From Pyropia yezoensis (lineage: Eukaryota > Rhodophyta > Bangiophyceae > Bangiales > Bangiaceae), in contig CM020620.1 in the NCBI GenBank assembly GCA_009829735.1, positions 8,076,545 through 8,140,544 of the forward strand: DNA of 64,000 nucleotides, in the 5' to 3' direction. The translations under genes and the position numbers were made by a program. The notes beneath the pieces were generated by a model, which was given only the letters and a program-made list of their open reading frames with translations, made no database searches and had not been told where the DNA came from. Below, piece by piece: positions 33,510 through 42,401 of this stretch. Position 1 is the first letter of the stretch. Every line of letters starts with the position of its first letter.

Positions 33510-33542
33510 CCGTTGGAGCTGGTCGTCCGAAGCTCACAACGG
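33497..33542 (+). promoter_or_regulatory. -1 programmed ribosomal frameshift signal at gag/pol junction
   Basis: GGGAAAC at 33497-33503 is phased exactly as X-XXY-YYZ in the gag frame. After the six-base spacer GAATGA, a stem begins at 33510: CCGTTGGAGCT pairs with AGCTC-(bulged A)-CAACGG, closing a 10-base loop (33521-33530). A -1 slip leads straight into the pol frame. The same heptamer is used at a simian retrovirus gag-pro junction. Reinitiation at the overlapping ATGA is the alternative. Confidence 0.75.
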
Positions 33543-36500
33543 CAGCCTCGGCCAAGTGGGCCAAGAGGACGAACCAACCGTGTCGGATACTGCGGCGACC
33601 TAAGGGAGTCCGCCCACCTCGGGTGGGACTTCCCAAGAACGTAAACCCACGTCGGGTCATCGCGGTGCTGACGGGTGAGAACTTCCAGGTGGCTGGACGG
33701 GTGCAACTTGCCCCCGGCCGCGCCTGTTGTGTCCGTATCGTACTTGATACCGGGTCAGGAGCCTCCTTGATACGCAAGTCGCTATTACCAAAGGGGATGA
33801 GGCTCCAACGCTGGAAGTCTAAAGCTGACCATCTGATCGATATCAATGGTGGGGTACTTCCCATCGTTGGTGCCGTGACCCTACCAACTCGGTTGGGGAC
33901 CCATGAGGTCGACGTGACCTATGGTGTAGTTGAGAATATATCGGTACCCCTGCTTCTGGGTACCCCTTATGTCGTAACACAAGTGCCTTTGATTTGTGGC
34001 CCTGAGTACTGGGTCAAGTTGATGAATGGGGAGACTATCCCCATCCTTGGTAAGGGAAAGTCTGTGGCTCCTGTGACAGTTTCACAGTCGAAGCCTGTTT
34101 GTTCTGTGAGGGAAGGGTTTACTGCTACTCTGCGTTTAGCCCGTAAAGTCACGTTGCCCCCCAACTCGGTGGCGCACGTGGATGTTGTAACTGATTATGC
34201 GGGGAACGGGTTGGTGCACCCTAACCCCCGTCTTGCTCGCAAGCACCAAGTGCATGTTGCCCTTGGCACGATGGACTCCAAAGCCGGAGTCCCGTGGAGG
34301 ATCCAGGTGATGAACCTGAGCTCGTCGCCCAAGTTCTTCAAGTCGGGGGCCAAGTTCGGCTATATCGACCAACACGAGGGACCGGTAGTAGCGGTCACCC
34401 TCAGCGCGGGCGCAAGTAGCGACCCGAAGTCCGGAAAGGAGAAGCATCAAGCCAAGTCGGCCGCCTCTCCTCGGCCCCAGGTAAACATGGAGGGTGTTCC
34501 ACCCAGGTTGAGGGTTCAAGTTGAACGCCTCTTGGACCAATATCACAAGTTGTGGGATGGTCAATTGGGACTCATGAGAGCTACCCAACACCGGATCGAG
34601 TTGAAACCCGGTGCGCCCCCTATACGCCAACAACCGTATAGGGGGGGACCCCGTTCAAGGGCCCTCGTTAAGGAGCAAGTTGCTCGCATGGAGGCCCTCG
34701 ATGTGATCGAGGCCAGCAACGCCGAGTGGGCGAGTCCGGTGGTGATCGTCCCCAAAGTTGATGGGACCCCCCGGTTCTGTATCGACTACCGTAAGCTCAA
34801 CGAGAGCACGGTGAAGGATAGTTATCCCCTACCTCGGATGGATGACTGTCTGGACTCTCTGGGGGAGGCAAACGTGTTCTCTACCCTGGACTGTAACGCG
34901 GGGTACTGGCAAATTCCCATTGCCCCGGAGGACAGGCATAAAACTACCTTTACCTGTCACTGTGGTACCTACCAGTGCAAGCGCCTACCGTTTGGCCTGT
35001 GTAACGCGCCGGCAACTTTCCAGCGCGCTATGGACATGATTCTGGCCGGAGTACGGTGGCAGATCTGTCTCGTGTACCTAGACGATATCATTGTGTTCTC
35101 CCGAAGTCCGGAGGAACACATTGGCCATCTTGGCCAGGTGTTCAAGCTACTTGCTGACGCCGGAGTGTCACTGAAGGCGAGTAAGTGCCACCTCTTCACT
35201 CAAGAGGTGGAGTACTTGGGACATGTTGTCCGTCCGGGGCGTCTCAGTGTCAACGAGAAAAACTTGAGGGCCATCCGCAAGGCTCAGTACCCCCGGACCC
35301 AGACCCAGATGAGGAGCTTCCTCGGGATGTGTAACGTGTACCGACGTTTCACTAAGGGCTTCGCCAAAGTGGCGAAGCCGTTGAATGAGTTAGTGAGCTC
35401 AACGCTACCGAAGAACCTGCCTCCCCCAAGTCGGGTGGAGCAGGAATCCTTTGAGACTCTTCGGGACCTTCTGCTGAAGCCCCCTATCCTGGCTATTCCC
35501 AGGTTGGGAGGCCACTACATCCTGGATGTGGACGCTAGCTACGACCAACTTGGTTGTGTGTTGCTTCAGCAACAGCCGGACAAGGAGTACTTGCCGGTGG
35601 GTTACTTCAGCAAGGGGCTAAACTCGGCCGAGAAGAACTACGGAGTCACCGAGTTGGAAGGACTCGCAGTGGTATGGGCGGTGACGTCACTTCGTCACTA
35701 CCTAGAGGGTGAGAAGTTCCTCATCCGCTGTGACCACCGCGCGTTGCAGTTCATCTTCAAGACGGACTGTACGAACACTCGTCTCAACCGGTGGAGGGTG
35801 CGACTTGCACCCTTCAACTTTGATATTGAGTACCGACCTGGCAGGCAACATGCCCTTGCCGACGGCCTCTCTCGGGTACCTACCGAGGGACTGGACACCA
35901 CCCCAGTCGATGAGGACATCCCCATCGTGGGGGTAGTCACGCGCTCGGGTCAGGCGTTGAATCCCGAGGCGCCAGGGAACAAGAAGTACTTGCCCCTGTC
36001 CCTGGACGAAGTAGTGAAGGCCCAGGCCGAGGATCCCTTCTGCAAGTCGCAGAGGGATACCCTGGATACAGTGGCGGAGACGCGGTTCTTCCTGGGAGAC
36101 GATGGCCTCCTCATGAGGAGGGGGGTATTCCAGGGGACCGAACAACTTGTCGTCCCCGCATCCCTCAAGGACAGTATCCTTGAGAGGGAGCATAACGCTC
36201 CCACGGGTGGACACCTGGGGTCTAGTAAACTGTACCAGACCCTGAGGACCAGGTACTACTGGCCGTCCATGGTGGTGGACATCTACAGTTGGGTGGCTGC
36301 CTGCACAAGTTGTGCACAGAACCGTCTGATGGAACGGCGGCCTACTACGGCTATGCTATTGTTCCCGGCCAAGGAGCCCTTCGCCGCGTTGGCGATGGAC
36401 ATCCTTGGGCCACTGCCAGTGACCGAGGAGGGCAACCAGTACCTCCTGGTCATCTGTGACCGCTTCACGAAACTTACGCGAGCGATCCCACTGGCAGAGA

Positions 36501-37489
36501 TCACGGCCATGTCGGTCGTGTCAGCCTTCCTAGATCACTGGGTTGCCGCGTATGGCATTCCGGATAGTACACTATCAGACAATGGACCGCAATTTGCGTC
36601 TGTACTGTTTCAAGGAGTGCTGGATATGTTGGGGGTTAAGGCAAACTATGCCACCCCCTACCACCCACAAACTAATGGGCAGGTGGAGCGCTTCAACAAA
36701 ACTATTGTTAGGCAGCTGCGCCATTATGTGAGTGAGCACGTGAAGACGTGGGACCAATACATTTCTATTCTGACCACTGCCTACAATTCGCAGGTTCACT
36801 CATCTACCGGGGAAGTACCCCTCGCTTTTGTGACCCCCCGTCGCGTGCGGTCTATTGCCGTGCGGCGGCCGCTCCCAACTAGGGAGGATGGTGGCAGTAC
36901 GCCCACTCCTACTGAGAGTAAGGCGGAGTTCGCTGCTAGGCTTGAAAACCTCATCCCTAAAGTCAGGGCTGAGATGGACAAAGCACAAAAGCGCTACAAG
37001 CGTACCTTTGACAAAAAGGTGCGCAACGCCAAGCATGTCCCCGAGCAGGGTGACTGGGTATTGGTCCACTCACACACCCCAACTGGGGGTAAGTTGGTGT
37101 TCCAGACGAAGGGGCCGTACCAGGTCCTTCGTACTGATGGGCGGCGCTTCACCATCGAAAGTGACGATGGGGTCCGCACAGTGAACGGACAGGACGTGGT
37201 CAAAGTTGCACCACCGCCTGCAGGCGACCCAGCTTGGGCGCGTGCTTTGAAAACGTGGCGCCTGCCCTCGCTGCCTGCAGCCAAACAGGGCCCGCAGGAG
37301 TACGTGTTCGACAAGTTCATCGACCACGGCTGGGATGAGGATACTGACCGCCTCATGTTGAGGGTGCGTTGGTTTGGCTACCAAGCCAAGGATGATACGT
37401 GGGAGTATGTGGAGGACCTTCCTGCTGAGAAGGTCCGGGCGTACTGTGCCCGGAACGAGATAGACCCTAACAGCCCTCCCTCAACGTGA
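33506..37489 (+). CDS. pol: retrotransposon Pol polyprotein with chromodomain
   Basis: 1327 codons from the first ATG, in the -1 frame relative to gag. The order is as follows. Aspartic protease has DTGSGAS with Asp81. Reverse transcriptase covers about residues 340-560, with catalytic YLDD at 524-527. RNase H starts at about 670, with Asp676 in LDVDAS and Glu in VTELEG. The integrase zinc-binding region (about 890-935) has EREHNAP...GGHLG...CTSC. The integrase core has Asp965, Asp1025 and Glu1061, spacing D-x59-D-x35-E. The C-terminal chromodomain (about 1266-1318) has YVFDKFIDHGW, VRWFGY and DTWEYVEDL, the aromatic-cage-type segments that in chromoviruses steer integration to modified chromatin. 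All catalytic residues I can check are present and the frame is open, so the copy could be functional. Protein probably starts by frameshift from gag rather than at this ATG. Confidence 0.95.
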   Translation: MTVGAGRPKLTTAASAKWAKRTNQPCRILRRPKGVRPPRVGLPKNVNPRRVIAVLTGENFQVAGRVQLAPGRACCVRIVLDTGSGASLIRKSLLPKGMRLQRWKSKADHLIDINGGVLPIVGAVTLPTRLGTHEVDVTYGVVENISVPLLLGTPYVVTQVPLICGPEYWVKLMNGETIPILGKGKSVAPVTVSQSKPVCSVREGFTATLRLARKVTLPPNSVAHVDVVTDYAGNGLVHPNPRLARKHQVHVALGTMDSKAGVPWRIQVMNLSSSPKFFKSGAKFGYIDQHEGPVVAVTLSAGASSDPKSGKEKHQAKSAASPRPQVNMEGVPPRLRVQVERLLDQYHKLWDGQLGLMRATQHRIELKPGAPPIRQQPYRGGPRSRALVKEQVARMEALDVIEASNAEWASPVVIVPKVDGTPRFCIDYRKLNESTVKDSYPLPRMDDCLDSLGEANVFSTLDCNAGYWQIPIAPEDRHKTTFTCHCGTYQCKRLPFGLCNAPATFQRAMDMILAGVRWQICLVYLDDIIVFSRSPEEHIGHLGQVFKLLADAGVSLKASKCHLFTQEVEYLGHVVRPGRLSVNEKNLRAIRKAQYPRTQTQMRSFLGMCNVYRRFTKGFAKVAKPLNELVSSTLPKNLPPPSRVEQESFETLRDLLLKPPILAIPRLGGHYILDVDASYDQLGCVLLQQQPDKEYLPVGYFSKGLNSAEKNYGVTELEGLAVVWAVTSLRHYLEGEKFLIRCDHRALQFIFKTDCTNTRLNRWRVRLAPFNFDIEYRPGRQHALADGLSRVPTEGLDTTPVDEDIPIVGVVTRSGQALNPEAPGNKKYLPLSLDEVVKAQAEDPFCKSQRDTLDTVAETRFFLGDDGLLMRRGVFQGTEQLVVPASLKDSILEREHNAPTGGHLGSSKLYQTLRTRYYWPSMVVDIYSWVAACTSCAQNRLMERRPTTAMLLFPAKEPFAALAMDILGPLPVTEEGNQYLLVICDRFTKLTRAIPLAEITAMSVVSAFLDHWVAAYGIPDSTLSDNGPQFASVLFQGVLDMLGVKANYATPYHPQTNGQVERFNKTIVRQLRHYVSEHVKTWDQYISILTTAYNSQVHSSTGEVPLAFVTPRRVRSIAVRRPLPTREDGGSTPTPTESKAEFAARLENLIPKVRAEMDKAQKRYKRTFDKKVRNAKHVPEQGDWVLVHSHTPTGGKLVFQTKGPYQVLRTDGRRFTIESDDGVRTVNGQDVVKVAPPPAGDPAWARALKTWRLPSLPAAKQGPQEYVFDKFIDHGWDEDTDRLMLRVRWFGYQAKDDTWEYVEDLPAEKVRAYCARNEIDPNSPPST

Positions 37490-37600
37490 GGGAAGGCCGA
37501 GCAACAGTGCCAAGAGAGTGCTTCAAGTCGAAGTGGTACGCAGAGTGGCTTTAAACTACAGCCCTAACCCTCACACTCTCACAACAAAGGCAGCTGCCAA

Positions 37601-39544
37601 CTAGGCACGCATGCTAGACTCTCCCACTCCACGGCCCTCGCCCTCACGTGGAGGCGAGCGGCGAGACCCACGCCGATAACGGTCTCCACTCGTTGGAAGG
37701 GGCGGCGGCTCCAAGTCGGAACCGTCGCGCCCCTCACGGTCGCGCAAGTGGCGCCGACCGTGGCTACTCTTCTGCCTGGTCTTGCGCGCAAGTTTGCGAC
37801 GCAGACGCTGGACAGACTCCGTCTCCGATGGGGTAGAGGACTCCGAGACGGAGTAAGACAACTCGTCTTCCGACACGGAGGGAGAGCGCCGCGAGTGACG
37901 GCGACGACGGCGAGGAGGCGAGTATGCCCGGCTCGCACGACGCTTGCCACGCCCAAGTGGGGTTGGCTGGGGCATAATAGCCCCAATGCGAGCCAACTCG
38001 GCCGTCATAAACTCCGCCACCGACTCGCAACTCGCGGTCGCCACTGCAGTACGAACGCGCTCCTCAAGTTGAGGAGTCTCGGAACTTTGGAGGGTTGCGG
38101 TCGACGCGGCCAACCAGGAAATGGTGCGCACCAACGTGGTGATCATCATCTCTGAGGTTAGAGGCGTGGGCGGTAACACCAACTTGGGGTATACCGTCAG
38201 GAGGGTGGCCCCCAAGTTGGGAGACACCGGTGTGGATGACTCCACGGCCACGCTGATCGGGATGTTCCCGTGAGGCTGGAAAGGAACAGGAGGAAGCGGA
38301 GGGGCACGCCGAGGTGGCGGTACCCGGGTGTAACTGCGACCCCGACTTGGGGCCCCCGCAGTAGGTTGAGTCATATGGTCATCATATGAGGGCACAGCCA
38401 TAACTATGGGCTTGTCCGGGGGTGGCGCAGTGTGACGATCCACCCCCGGGGCATACGGGTAGTCCCCGATGCCCAACCCCTCTCGTAGGACCACACGGCC
38501 GTCGTGAAGTTCACGAGCGACCCACACGAACTGGCGAAGTGCGCCATCGTCCTTGGGCCCCCGAGTGGGGCGGCGCAACTTGTGCTCAATGCTCTCCCAC
38601 TCGATAAACTTGTGGAGGCGGAGCATCTCCTCAAGTAGAGTGAGTTGTCCTGACGAGCACCCCTCAGCAACTAGCTGAGGGGTGAGCTGTTCCAAACCCT
38701 GGATGAGCCGGGGGGGGAGATGCCAGAGCATCCCCCGCCGCTGAACACATGACACCCAGGTCGACATGACCTCGAGGAGCCACTGGGTGGCCAACATGGC
38801 CCACACCAGATGATCAGGGCCAGCCGTCAACATGACGGAGCCGAAGTGGTCAAGCAACCGTGGCAACAATGCCGGGAACCCGTAGGGGACCTCAACTTGA
38901 GGCCACCACTCGGGCTTCTTCGGGTAGTATTGCTCCTTACTGGCAGCAGACTGCTGAGGAAACTCAAGTTGAGCCGAGGTCACCAAGTAGGGACCTCGCC
39001 GGAAGTCCTTCTCCATCCGCACATCAAAGTGATGAGTGTGCGGATCGGCCTCGTGAAGGTACGGGGGGCGAGTTGCCACCGCGTCCCAAGTGAAGGTCGG
39101 CAAGTCGCCGGGACCCGGGATAGTTCCCCCGCGGTCCACCATGGCCTTGGCCCGCTGCACGTCCTCGACCTCCTCGTCGTCCAGGAAGGCAAACTGGTCC
39201 GTCCTGAAGCCGGCAGGGAACCCGACCCTACGGGGATACTTCTCCCGTAGGCGGTCCCATACCCGACCCATCGCTGCGCCGAGTCGGCCACAGCGAAGAA
39301 CAGTCAACCCCTCCTCATACAGAGGCCAAGCGGGGTAAAACCACCGCCCCAAGGCCTCACGCGGGACAACTTGTCCCGCCTCCGGGGGAGATCCTGCCGT
39401 CAACCCAAAGCCGGGTGACGCGGGAGTCCCACCCCCCGGAGCGATCGCGGAGCCCCCGCCGGAAGTCCCGGCAGGCGCTGCACCGTAGGAGGTGTCCTCC
39501 ATACGCTCATCGAGAGAGTCCGTCTCCACTCCCGGAGTCGCCAT
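37601..39544 (-). CDS. antisense ORF of the retrotransposon, 647 aa, unknown function
   Basis: A single open frame on the opposite strand, filling the space between pol and the 3' LTR. I use ATG 39544 (MATPGVETDSLDE); the frame is open to an earlier ATG at 39715. The composition is that of a normal protein: an ordered middle section (YPAWPLYEEGLTVLRC, LLPRLLDHFGSVMLTAG, ATQWLLEVMSTWVSCVQRR, MLRLHKFIEWESIEHKLRR) and a C-terminal Arg/Ser-rich tail (RRRRRHSRRSPSVSE) typical of nucleic-acid-binding or nuclear proteins. There is no membrane segment. I recognise no family. Antisense ORFs in this position are known in some plant Ty3/gypsy elements. It could be a regulatory protein, a second RNA-binding structural protein, or a captured host gene; its transcript would have to start near the 3' LTR. 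Confidence 0.65.
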   Translation of the reverse strand: MATPGVETDSLDERMEDTSYGAAPAGTSGGGSAIAPGGGTPASPGFGLTAGSPPEAGQVVPREALGRWFYPAWPLYEEGLTVLRCGRLGAAMGRVWDRLREKYPRRVGFPAGFRTDQFAFLDDEEVEDVQRAKAMVDRGGTIPGPGDLPTFTWDAVATRPPYLHEADPHTHHFDVRMEKDFRRGPYLVTSAQLEFPQQSAASKEQYYPKKPEWWPQVEVPYGFPALLPRLLDHFGSVMLTAGPDHLVWAMLATQWLLEVMSTWVSCVQRRGMLWHLPPRLIQGLEQLTPQLVAEGCSSGQLTLLEEMLRLHKFIEWESIEHKLRRPTRGPKDDGALRQFVWVARELHDGRVVLREGLGIGDYPYAPGVDRHTAPPPDKPIVMAVPSYDDHMTQPTAGAPSRGRSYTRVPPPRRAPPLPPVPFQPHGNIPISVAVESSTPVSPNLGATLLTVYPKLVLPPTPLTSEMMITTLVRTISWLAASTATLQSSETPQLEERVRTAVATASCESVAEFMTAELARIGAIMPQPTPLGRGKRRASRAYSPPRRRRRHSRRSPSVSEDELSYSVSESSTPSETESVQRLRRKLARKTRQKSSHGRRHLRDREGRDGSDLEPPPLPTSGDRYRRGSRRSPPREGEGRGVGESSMRA

Positions 39545-39873
39545 GGCTCTCCCCAAGTTGGGGAGAGACGTCCTGGCTATCGCGGCACGAGACCCGCCTC
39601 GAGTTGAGGGGGACTCGGATCGTGGGTAAACGGGTGGCCTCCCCAGCGTGGGGTGGCCCCGTGTAAGGTGAAGGAGAAGTGGTGGTGGTGGTGAGGTGTG
39701 AACCGAGGAGAGCAAGCTGCCAAGTGGGCAAGCTTGAGGAGAGGGGCGGCCAACGTGACCGCCTCCACATCCGCGTTACGTACTCAAGGGGGGACAGCAA
39801 GTCGCGTCCCCCCCAACGCCGAGACGTGCGTTTACGCACCCCCTCACAGGGGCCGACCGGGTCGGTCGGAACT

Positions 39874-39886
39874 GAGGAGAGGGGAG
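39874..39886 (+). promoter_or_regulatory. polypurine tract
   Basis: GAGGAGAGGGGAG directly abuts the 3' LTR, as required for priming plus-strand DNA synthesis in an LTR retrotransposon. Confidence 0.85.
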
Positions 39887-40354
39887 TGTGGCAGTATTGA
39901 CCCCCAGGTAGGGGGCAACACGTGCCATGCAAGGGGCGGCAGGCCACTAGCCTGATCCGTTCCTCCCCCTGCATTTGGGTCCATATTCCCTAAGTTCGGG
40001 ATAGTTAGCTTAGTAGTAAATCCAACTTGGATTTGAGGGTTTTCTGCATTTATCGTCTTGAATTTTCGTGTGGCCCGGTGGGCAGGTGCTGGGGTGGGAG
40101 ATTCTGAGTGGCGAGATTCTGAGTGGACCCTGGGGGGATAAGGGGAGGGACAGCGGGGCTTGGCCCTGCGTCCCCGTCCCGACCAAGAAACTGTTGGACC
40201 ACACACCATCTTCTTGTTTGTCCGTGGGGGGATTGCCCCACAACAGGGATAGAGTGTGTGCGACTTGCACTTCTTCCGGTTCCCCCGACACGGGAGGCAG
40301 CCCTCGCACACCGCCCCAACTTGGGTACTGTGTGTGCGAGTGGTTTTTGCCACA
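39887..40354 (+). repeat. 3' LTR, 468 bp
   Basis: Same length and, by eye, same sequence as the 5' LTR, with the same TGTGGCA/TGCCACA ends. It is preceded by a purine tract and followed by the right target duplication. Confidence 0.95.
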
Positions 40355-40359
40355 GTCAG
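40355..40359. repeat. target-site duplication, right copy (GTCAG)
   Basis: Second copy of the 5-bp duplication left by integrase-mediated insertion, immediately after the terminal CA of the 3' LTR. Confidence 0.95.
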
Positions 40360-41995
40360 AGCAATAGGTGTGCGCCCCATGCGAGGGATCTTGTGGGTCG
40401 TTTCTTTAAGAAGAGTGTTGAACAGAGAGCTTTCTTTCGAGATGTGCGAATGACTCCGGCACACTTCGACGACCTTGTGGCTCGTGCGATGCCCCACTTT
40501 CGTGCTTCTTCCCGTGGGCCGGCGACCCTTCCCCCGCAATGGCGATGCTTTGCTGTTTTATTTTGGCTGGCGCAGGGTGGGCGGCAGCGTGTCGTAGCAC
40601 GGGCTGTAGACGTGGCAGAGTCGACTTTTGCCAAGTTTTGCGCCCCTGTGGTGCAGGCCATGCTGCGTGGCCTGCCCCCTCCCACCTGGCCGAACAAGAT
40701 GGAGCGCAAGAGGATCGGTATCGACTTTTCTCGCCTCACCGGCGGGAACCTTGCCGGGTGGCGTGGCATGTACGTATACTGCTCCTCCCTTTTTTTTCCA
40801 TCCAGATATCTCCACCGATGTACCCCTTTTGGTGTGGACACACCCCCATCCGGTACTGACCTGGCTGGCGCATCGCCCCTCTGTCCGCGCGCTTTTCCTG
40901 GTGTAGCTGCGGAGCTGTAGATGGTTGTCACACTCCTCTGGTTACCCCATTTGGGGAGCATAAAGAGGACTTTACCGACAGACACCAGCGCTGCTCTCTT
41001 CTGTTGATTGCCATCACAGACACTCGGCAGGTGCGCATCTTCGTTGGTGGTTTCCCTGGATCGCGTGGGGACTCTATGGCCTTCAAGGGACGGTCGTGGT
41101 ATCGAGCGATGCTCAATCCCGACAGCTCCCTGTCCCCATTGGAGGACGGAGAGTTTATTCTTGGCGATGCCGGCTTTGCGCTGGCGCCATTTCTGGTGAG
41201 TTTCTGCTCAGAAACGGGCGGGGGAAGGGTGCTATGTGCGGTTGGGAGAGGAGAACTCGTGGCTTGGGAGGTCTGCTGGCAAGGCGGGCTGGGTCTGCGA
41301 GGGAGGGGTAGACCAAGGGCCGGGGGGGAGGGCGGGGGAATCAGCGACAGGTGGCGGACACTGGAGGGCGCTTCAGCTCTCGTTGTGTTTGGCTCTATCT
41401 CTGTGAGGGAAAAGGGGCAATTGCCGTGGGCGACGTTCGCAGACGTCTTTCGCTCATCGGTGACCAACCTGTGCGCTTCGGTAACCACGGACACTGACCG
41501 CTATGTCTGTACATTATTTTTCTGGCTGCTCCTTCCCGTCCACCCCCCGCCCCCCCCCCTTGCCAATGTGCGTTCTGGTCTACCTGCTGTGCACCCGCAC
41601 CCCCCCACGTCCCGCGGTAGATCACCCCATTCCGAGAAGCAGACATGCACGGCCCGAATGTCGCGTCCATGCGACGGTTTAATCACCAGCACGCGAAAAT
41701 GCGTGTGGTGGTCGAGAACGCGTTCGGGAGACTTAAGGGACGATGGCACGTCCTACGTATGATATACGCGCACCCAACTCTGGCGGCCAGTGTGCAAGAG
41801 CTCTGTGTCACTCTCCACAATTTTTTGGAGGAGCGGCACGGTGCTTCCGATGAGGAGGCCGGAGCAGACACCGAGGAGGAGGACACCGCCTACCCTGCGC
41901 CTGGCTGCGACGACTCGGTCACCTCGAAGGGTGCTCAGCGCCGAATCGAGTTGGTGAAGGCCCTCGGGTTGCCATGGGTGGACACTACCGAGTAG

Positions 41996-42401
41996 TGCCT
42001 GTTTGTAGTCGGGGCAGGGTGATGGGCGGCGGGGCTGTAGGGGTGGGAAGTGGGCGGAAGTCACCAGAGCAGGCGGCCCACCTCGCACGGCGAAGAGGGC
42101 GGAGGGCGCGTGCAGGGGCGTGGGTGGGTACTGATGCGGCGGAGCGCCCGGCGCACCTATGGGGACGCCTTTGTCAATGAGCAATGACGAGGGGCGGGGG
42201 TGGCGGCCCACGCGGAGTGGGCGCGGCCGGGCGGTGGATTAGAACCATTGTGGTGGTCGCTGGCGACGGAGACCGCCAGTCAAGGTGGTGATTGGACCTA
42301 CTGCATTGGGTCAACCGGAGTCCGCGCGTGGTGTCCTTTTACTGTTTCAAGAGTCAAGAGGAGAACACGTACGTCGTAAAATCTTGATGCGAGACCTGTG
42401 T
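41996..42401. other. spacer between the two convergent Harbinger genes
   Basis: About 400 bases between the transposase stop and the stop of the Myb-like gene; no further gene. Both 3' untranslated regions and polyadenylation signals should lie here. Confidence 0.5.

Larger units (their letters stand above)
30976..40354 (+). mobile_element. full-length Ty3/gypsy chromovirus LTR retrotransposon
   Basis: A 9379-bp element with 468-bp direct LTRs, 5-bp target duplication, primer-binding site, gag, pol (protease, reverse transcriptase, RNase H, integrase, chromodomain), an antisense ORF and a polypurine tract. Domain order with integrase after RNase H, plus the C-terminal chromodomain, place it in the Ty3/gypsy chromoviruses. 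Both LTRs look identical and all frames are open, so insertion is recent and the copy may be active. Composition is much less GC-extreme than the surrounding genes. It inserted into exon 1 of the Harbinger transposase. Confidence 0.95.
30646..41995 (+). pseudogene. HARBI1-like DDE transposase, interrupted by LTR retrotransposon
   Basis: Exon 1 runs 30646-30975, is interrupted by the retroelement plus one target-duplication copy, and resumes in the same frame at 40360-40769. Intron 1 is 40770-40906 (GTACGT...AG), exon 2 is 40907-41195, intron 2 is 41196-41620 (GTGAGT...AG), and exon 3 is 41621-41995. The exon lengths sum to 468 codons including stop with no internal stop, so apart from the insertion the gene is intact. 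The DDE_Tnp_4 triad is visible: Asp in GAVDGCHTPL, Asp in LGDAGFALAPFL, and Glu in VVVENAFGRLKGRW, with the PGSRGDS strand between the first two. A helix-turn-helix-like N-terminal region (MTPAHFDDLVARAM) is present. The N-terminal 110 residues before the insertion are acidic and unfamiliar. The enzyme cuts and rejoins the transposon ends with its Myb-like partner. Confidence 0.85.

Noticed and set aside
37601-39544. Possibility that the antisense ORF is the shadow of a sense gene
   Set aside because: The sense strand of this segment has no frame longer than about 150 codons, whereas the antisense frame is open for over 640 codons with varied composition, so I kept the antisense call.
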